Part shown: piece after piece, positions 60,572-64,000 of the stretch
Layout of the letters: each line of letters starts with the position of its first letter
Numbering within the stretch: position 1 is the first letter of the stretch
Assembly: GCA_006386115.1 (NCBI GenBank)
Contig: VFIW01000002.1
Coordinates: forward strand, 1,116,001 to 1,180,000
Origin: Globisporangium splendens
Taxonomy: Eukaryota > Oomycota > Peronosporomycetes > Pythiales > Pythiaceae
Reading direction: 5' to 3'
DNA: 64,000 nt
Translations under genes and position numbers: made by a program
Notes under the pieces: model-generated
The model's input: the letters and a program-made list of their open reading frames with translations, nothing else
The model's database searches: none
Told to the model about the DNA's origin: nothing

Positions 60572-62254
60572 ATGAGTTTCTTCAGCCAGCTGCGTGCGCG
60601 CGTGGACGCCATCGACTCGCTCCTCTGCGTCGGCCTCGACCCGCACACAGCGGAGCTCCCGGAGCCCACGGCGGCGGCTGCGCAGCAGTTCTGCCTGAAC
60701 CTCATCGCGCAGACCCATGGCATCGCGGCGGCGTACAAGCCCAACTCGGCGTTCTTCGAGGCGTTCGGCGCCGAGGGCATCACGGCGCTGCACAACGTGA
60801 TCAAGGCGATTCCTGCGGGGATCCCTGTGCTCCTTGACGCGAAGCGCGGCGACATCAGCACGACGGCGGCGGCGTACGCGGTCTCGGCGTTCGACAAGTT
60901 GGAAGTCCACTCGATCACGCTGGCGCCGTACATGGGGGTGGACTCGATCGATCCTTTCATCCGCGGCCGTCCGGAGCGCGGCTGCTTCGTGCTCTGCAAG
61001 ACGTCCAACCCGAGCGCAAACGATTTTCAGACGTTGAGCGTGTCGTCGTCGAACGGTAAGACTTCGCGCCTTCTCTTTGAGGAAGTGGCGTTGAAGTGTC
61101 AAGAGTGGAACTCGGAAGACAATGTCGGTCTTGTCGTCGGCGCTACCGACGTTGAAGTAAGCGGATCCTCATGCCGATATGAATATGTACCTTCGTGTCT
61201 ATTGTTACTGATTTTCCGTGTGCGTCTTTTACTGTCGTGCAGGCTCTTCGTCGCGTGCGCGCGGTGACGCCAAAGCTCTGGATCCTTGCGCCTGGCATCG
61301 GTGCGCAAGGCGGTAACCTGGAAGAAGCTGTGTTCGCGGGTCTCTCTGCTGACGGGTACGGCATGCTGATCCCGGTCTCGCGCGGCATCTCGAAGGCTGC
61401 GAACCCGAAGGAAACCGCGGAATCGCTGCGTGACGCCATCAACGCTGTCCGCAAGTCGAAGTTGGCTGCTGCGTCGTCGTCCGCTGCTGTTGCGCTCAGC
61501 TCCAACGAGAGTGAGTTCATCAAGTTCGCGCTCTCCTTTGGCGTGCTCAAGTTCGGCGACTTCACGCTGAAATCTGGTCGCAAGAGTCCGTACTTTTTCA
61601 ACGCGGGCTTGTTCCGAACGGGCCGCGCGTTGGGCCAATTGGGTAAGTTCTACGCGCAAGCCATCCGCGCGAGTGGCGTGAAGTTCGACGTGCTCTTTGG
61701 TCCAGCGTACAAGGGCATCACGCTTTCCGCCGCGGTCGCGATCGCGTACGCGGAACTGTACGATGTCGACATTCCGTTTGCGTACAACCGCAAAGAAGCG
61801 AAGGACCACGGCGAAGGAGGTGTCCTCGTCGGCGCCGACATGACCGGCAAGAGGTATGCTTGTCTATGCATCCATGTCGCATTGGAAGGGCGATAGAGTC
61901 ACTGATCGTTATGCTGTGTTATGCGCTGCTGCTGTGTGTAGAGTCCTGATCATTGACGACGTGATCACCGCCGGTACGGCGATCGTCGAAGCCATGGACA
62001 TCTTGAAGAACACGAATGCGATCGTCTCGGGTGTGTGCATCTCGCTCGATCGCCAGGAGAAGGTGTCGGTCACGGACACGCGCTCGGCGATCGACCGCGT
62101 GAAGGAGAACTTTGGCATCCCGGTGATCAGCATCGCGAACCTGGATAACCTGGTGGCATTCTTGGAGGCGGCGCCGGCGTCGGACGCGAACGCGCCGTTC
62201 CTTCCGATCATCAAGGGCTACCGCGCGGAGTTCGGCGTCTCCCATGCCAATTAG
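60572..62254 (+). CDS. Bifunctional UMP synthase: OMP decarboxylase - orotate phosphoribosyltransferase
   Basis: Exons are 60572-61156, 61243-61853 and 61942-62254, giving 502 aa. The N-terminal domain is OMP decarboxylase of the long bacterial/stramenopile type: [31 protein letters not shown] (Lys91/Asp94), [10 protein letters not shown], and further on APGIGAQGG and PVSRGIS. After an Ala/Ser linker, the C-terminal domain is orotate phosphoribosyltransferase: [49 protein letters not shown] and the PRPP loop [13 protein letters not shown] in exon 3. It catalyses the last two steps of UMP synthesis. The domain order is the reverse of animal and plant UMPS and is the one reported for stramenopiles, some kinetoplastids and cyanobacteria. 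Confidence 0.97.
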
Positions 62255-62580
62255 ACGCTTCCTTGATCAACTTCAGATTGCACTGCCGCACTTAAGCAAT
62301 ACTCCCTTTTTTTCTTTGGTTGACCCGTAAAGTGCATAGCTCTCGTTACGTGTATTTATGTAAACTAAGTTTATTCATGTACATTCCCGTTGTGCATACT
62401 CTTCGTTTGTCGAACCGGACCGTCCCCTCACTTTGCCGGATGGGACCGGACCGTCCGCTGCAAGCAGAGCTGCTGCTCCACACCATAGGCGCCAATCGAA
62501 CGGCACCAAAGACGCTTCGCTCATTAGCGGCGGATAATTAGCCACCTCCTCCTCCGTCAATCCCCCGCCGCAGCAGCAGC
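62255..62580. other. Intergenic region, nothing recognised
   Basis: Spacer of 326 bp between the UMP synthase and mL49. It carries a CCGGACCGTCC word twice (near 62416 and 62447) about 130-165 bp upstream of mL49. Confidence 0.45.
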
Positions 62581-63045
62581 ATGTTCTCCCGCCGTGTGTT
62601 GGTGAGTGGCAACGCCATCGAGCGCGTCGCCAGCAACCGCCAGATCCGCCGCAAGACGCGCCACCCGGCGAACCTGCGCGCGCTGCAGCGCCAGCCGCAA
62701 GAGGAGATCGAGGTGCCTGCGCTCAAGTACGAGCCGACGTATGTGCCAGAGAAGGTGAGCTTCAACGGCTGGTCGCCAGCGCCAGAGTCACCGCTGCCGA
62801 ACCTGCCGTTCCACGTCAAGCGCACGGCGCTGGGTTTGCAGCTGCCGGTGTACAGAGATTACCGAAATGGCCGCACCCGCGTGCTGACCATTCTGCGTCG
62901 CTTCAAGGGCGACGAGGAAGAGTTGCGCACCGAGATGTCCAAGGTGTGCTTAGGCAAAGAAGTCATCGTGCGTCCGGGCCGCCTCGAGGTCGTCGGCGAC
63001 CACGTGGGCGACCTCAAGAAGTGGTTGACCGGTCTCGGTTTCTAA
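62581..63045 (+). CDS. Mitochondrial large-subunit ribosomal protein mL49
   Basis: A single exon encodes 154 aa. A basic N-terminus (MFSRRVLVSGNAIERVASNRQIRRKTR) fits a mitochondrial presequence. The conserved mL49 core is LPFHVKRTALGLQLPVYRDYRNGRTRVLTILRRFKGDEEELRTEM, and the C-terminus is VRPGRLEVVGDHVGDLKKWLTGLGF. This parallels the Img2/mL49 pattern (LPVYTDxxxGxTRxLTxIRKIxGD ... GxxVxxVKxWLxxxGF). The protein shares its fold with peptidyl-tRNA hydrolase-like factors and sits near the mitoribosomal central protuberance. Confidence 0.9.
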   Translation: MFSRRVLVSGNAIERVASNRQIRRKTRHPANLRALQRQPQEEIEVPALKYEPTYVPEKVSFNGWSPAPESPLPNLPFHVKRTALGLQLPVYRDYRNGRTRVLTILRRFKGDEEELRTEMSKVCLGKEVIVRPGRLEVVGDHVGDLKKWLTGLGF

Positions 63046-63328
63046 GCGGCGAACTGCAGCTCTACGCAATTCCTGCTGCGATTACGCGTCACGCTTTAAT
63101 CGCAAAGGCAACCCACGTGCCTCGAAACGAAGAAGATGACGCTCGCTTCTGCATTGCAAACGCCTCTTTAACAAAAAGAAAACTCAAGAAAATGAAGAAA
63201 AAACCCAGCAATTTGTACTCCACGCAGAATGGCCATTTGTATTTGTTTGTTGTGTTGTAATCACAGGAGACCTTCGCTGCTGCTCCACTTGGCATGAGCA
63301 CCGACTACGAAGGGTCTTCTTTCTTTGC

Positions 63329-64000
63329 CTACAGCGAGTGCATCCCGTAGACATCGGCGACGACGTTGTTGAGGATGTCCGACACGCTTCGGTCCGAGCA
63401 CGCGACCAGGATGAGCTCCTTCTCGATCGGCAAAAAGTAGGCAAACGTCTGGCGGTTCATCGAGATATTGCACAGGATCGCGACCGCTATCCGAGACGCC
63501 TCCGGCTACGACATAGTGGAGATGACAACAATGTTAGCGCGAGTGACTTACCAACATATGTACAGCAATATACGTAACTTACGCGGCCAAGACAGGATGT
63601 CAACACCGTCGCAATCCGAAACAGACAGTTGGGGTGCTTGGCCATGCGGAGCTACTCGACGAAACAAAAGCACAAGCCAGCTGGTTAGCAGCTCAACATA
63701 CACAAAGTCATGGATCTCTGCTACAACGAACCTTGGCAGCGTCACCGACATCCGATAGTCGGAACAGCACTTCCAGCGCTGCGTCTCGAATCTCATGGTC
63801 GATCTTCGACGCGTCGTCGAAGTTTGAATTGGAACCCAAGTTGCGATTGCCCTCTGGACTCACGTACACGACGCCCATGCCCACCCCCGAGGGGTACCCG
63901 TCGCTTTCCCACGGCGCCGGCCATCGACTGTTCTCGTCGTCGTGGTCCTCGCCCTCGTCCTCATCGTCGTCCTCCATGTCGTCGTCTTCGTAGATCTGCA
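63329..64000 (-). CDS. Helical-repeat (armadillo-like) protein, 5' partial at window edge
   Basis: Three exons are visible: >64000-63732, 63651-63583 and 63505-63329, all phase 0. The frame stays open to the window edge. An acidic stretch (EDDDEDEGEDHDDE) precedes WPAPWESDGYPSGVG. The C-terminal 140 residues read DHEIRDAALEVLFRLSDVGDAAK | LRMAKHPNCLFRIATVLTSC | PEASRIAVAILCNISMNRQTFAYF ... SVSDILNNVVADVY, a helical-repeat arrangement. It recalls the C-terminal domain of BAF250/ARID1-type SWI/SNF subunits, but that is a guess from memory. It could be any armadillo/HEAT protein. Confidence 0.6.

Overview
The window is nuclear DNA of an oomycete (stramenopile). The evidence is: short introns of about 45-125 bp (one of 405 bp) inside small housekeeping genes; OMP decarboxylase fused ahead of orotate phosphoribosyltransferase, the order seen in stramenopiles; an RWP-RK factor; an oomycete-style retroelement RNase H relic; and two members of a small membrane-protein family ending in a Trp-Gly-Trp motif. 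It reads like a Peronosporales genome, but the species cannot be fixed from the sequence. About 40 loci are supported. Exon coordinates were read by hand from GT/AG borders, reading-frame phase and family alignment from memory. No tRNA, rRNA or CRISPR array was recognised.

Layout. 1-12 kb: the 3' part of a ciliary-type coiled-coil gene broken by a stop, HisG, two small unknown genes, an ER TPR protein ending in KDEL, a four-helix membrane protein, and a large decayed cyclic-nucleotide/GAF/PI3-kinase gene. 12-22.7 kb: ribosomal protein eL19, a Med9-like protein, the mitochondrial carnitine/acylcarnitine carrier, three poorly known small genes, a damaged NIPA-type transporter and SAICAR synthetase. 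22.7-35 kb is gene-poor: an RWP-RK factor, the RNase H relic, the first Trp-Gly-Trp protein and a KIX/F-box/LRR protein. 35-51 kb: syntaxin-5, a divergent HIG1/ATP synthase d pair, a twin-CX9C protein, the second Trp-Gly-Trp protein, ubiquitin-L40, RACK1, mS23, LAMTOR3 and an EXS-domain protein. 51-64 kb: inositol monophosphatase, 1-Cys peroxiredoxin, a decayed adenylate kinase/PH gene, GTP cyclohydrolase II, GOT1, the bifunctional UMP synthase, mL49 and a partial helical-repeat gene at the edge.

How the genes fit together. There are no bacterial-style operons. Neighbours share little function beyond core metabolism (His, purine, pyrimidine, riboflavin, inositol), translation and mitoribosome, mitochondrial bioenergetics, and ER-Golgi traffic. 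Two exceptions matter. HIG1 and ATP synthase d are divergent and share a promoter that holds a perfect 24-bp palindrome, and a related inverted repeat lies upstream of the mitoribosomal gene mS23. Also, reading-frame damage is confined to a few signalling, ciliary and transport genes (coiled-coil/FBF1-like, cNMP-GAF-PI3K, NIPA, AK-PH, RNase H), while every housekeeping gene is intact. This favours real pseudogenisation over sequencing error, although one haplotype or a local assembly fault cannot be ruled out.
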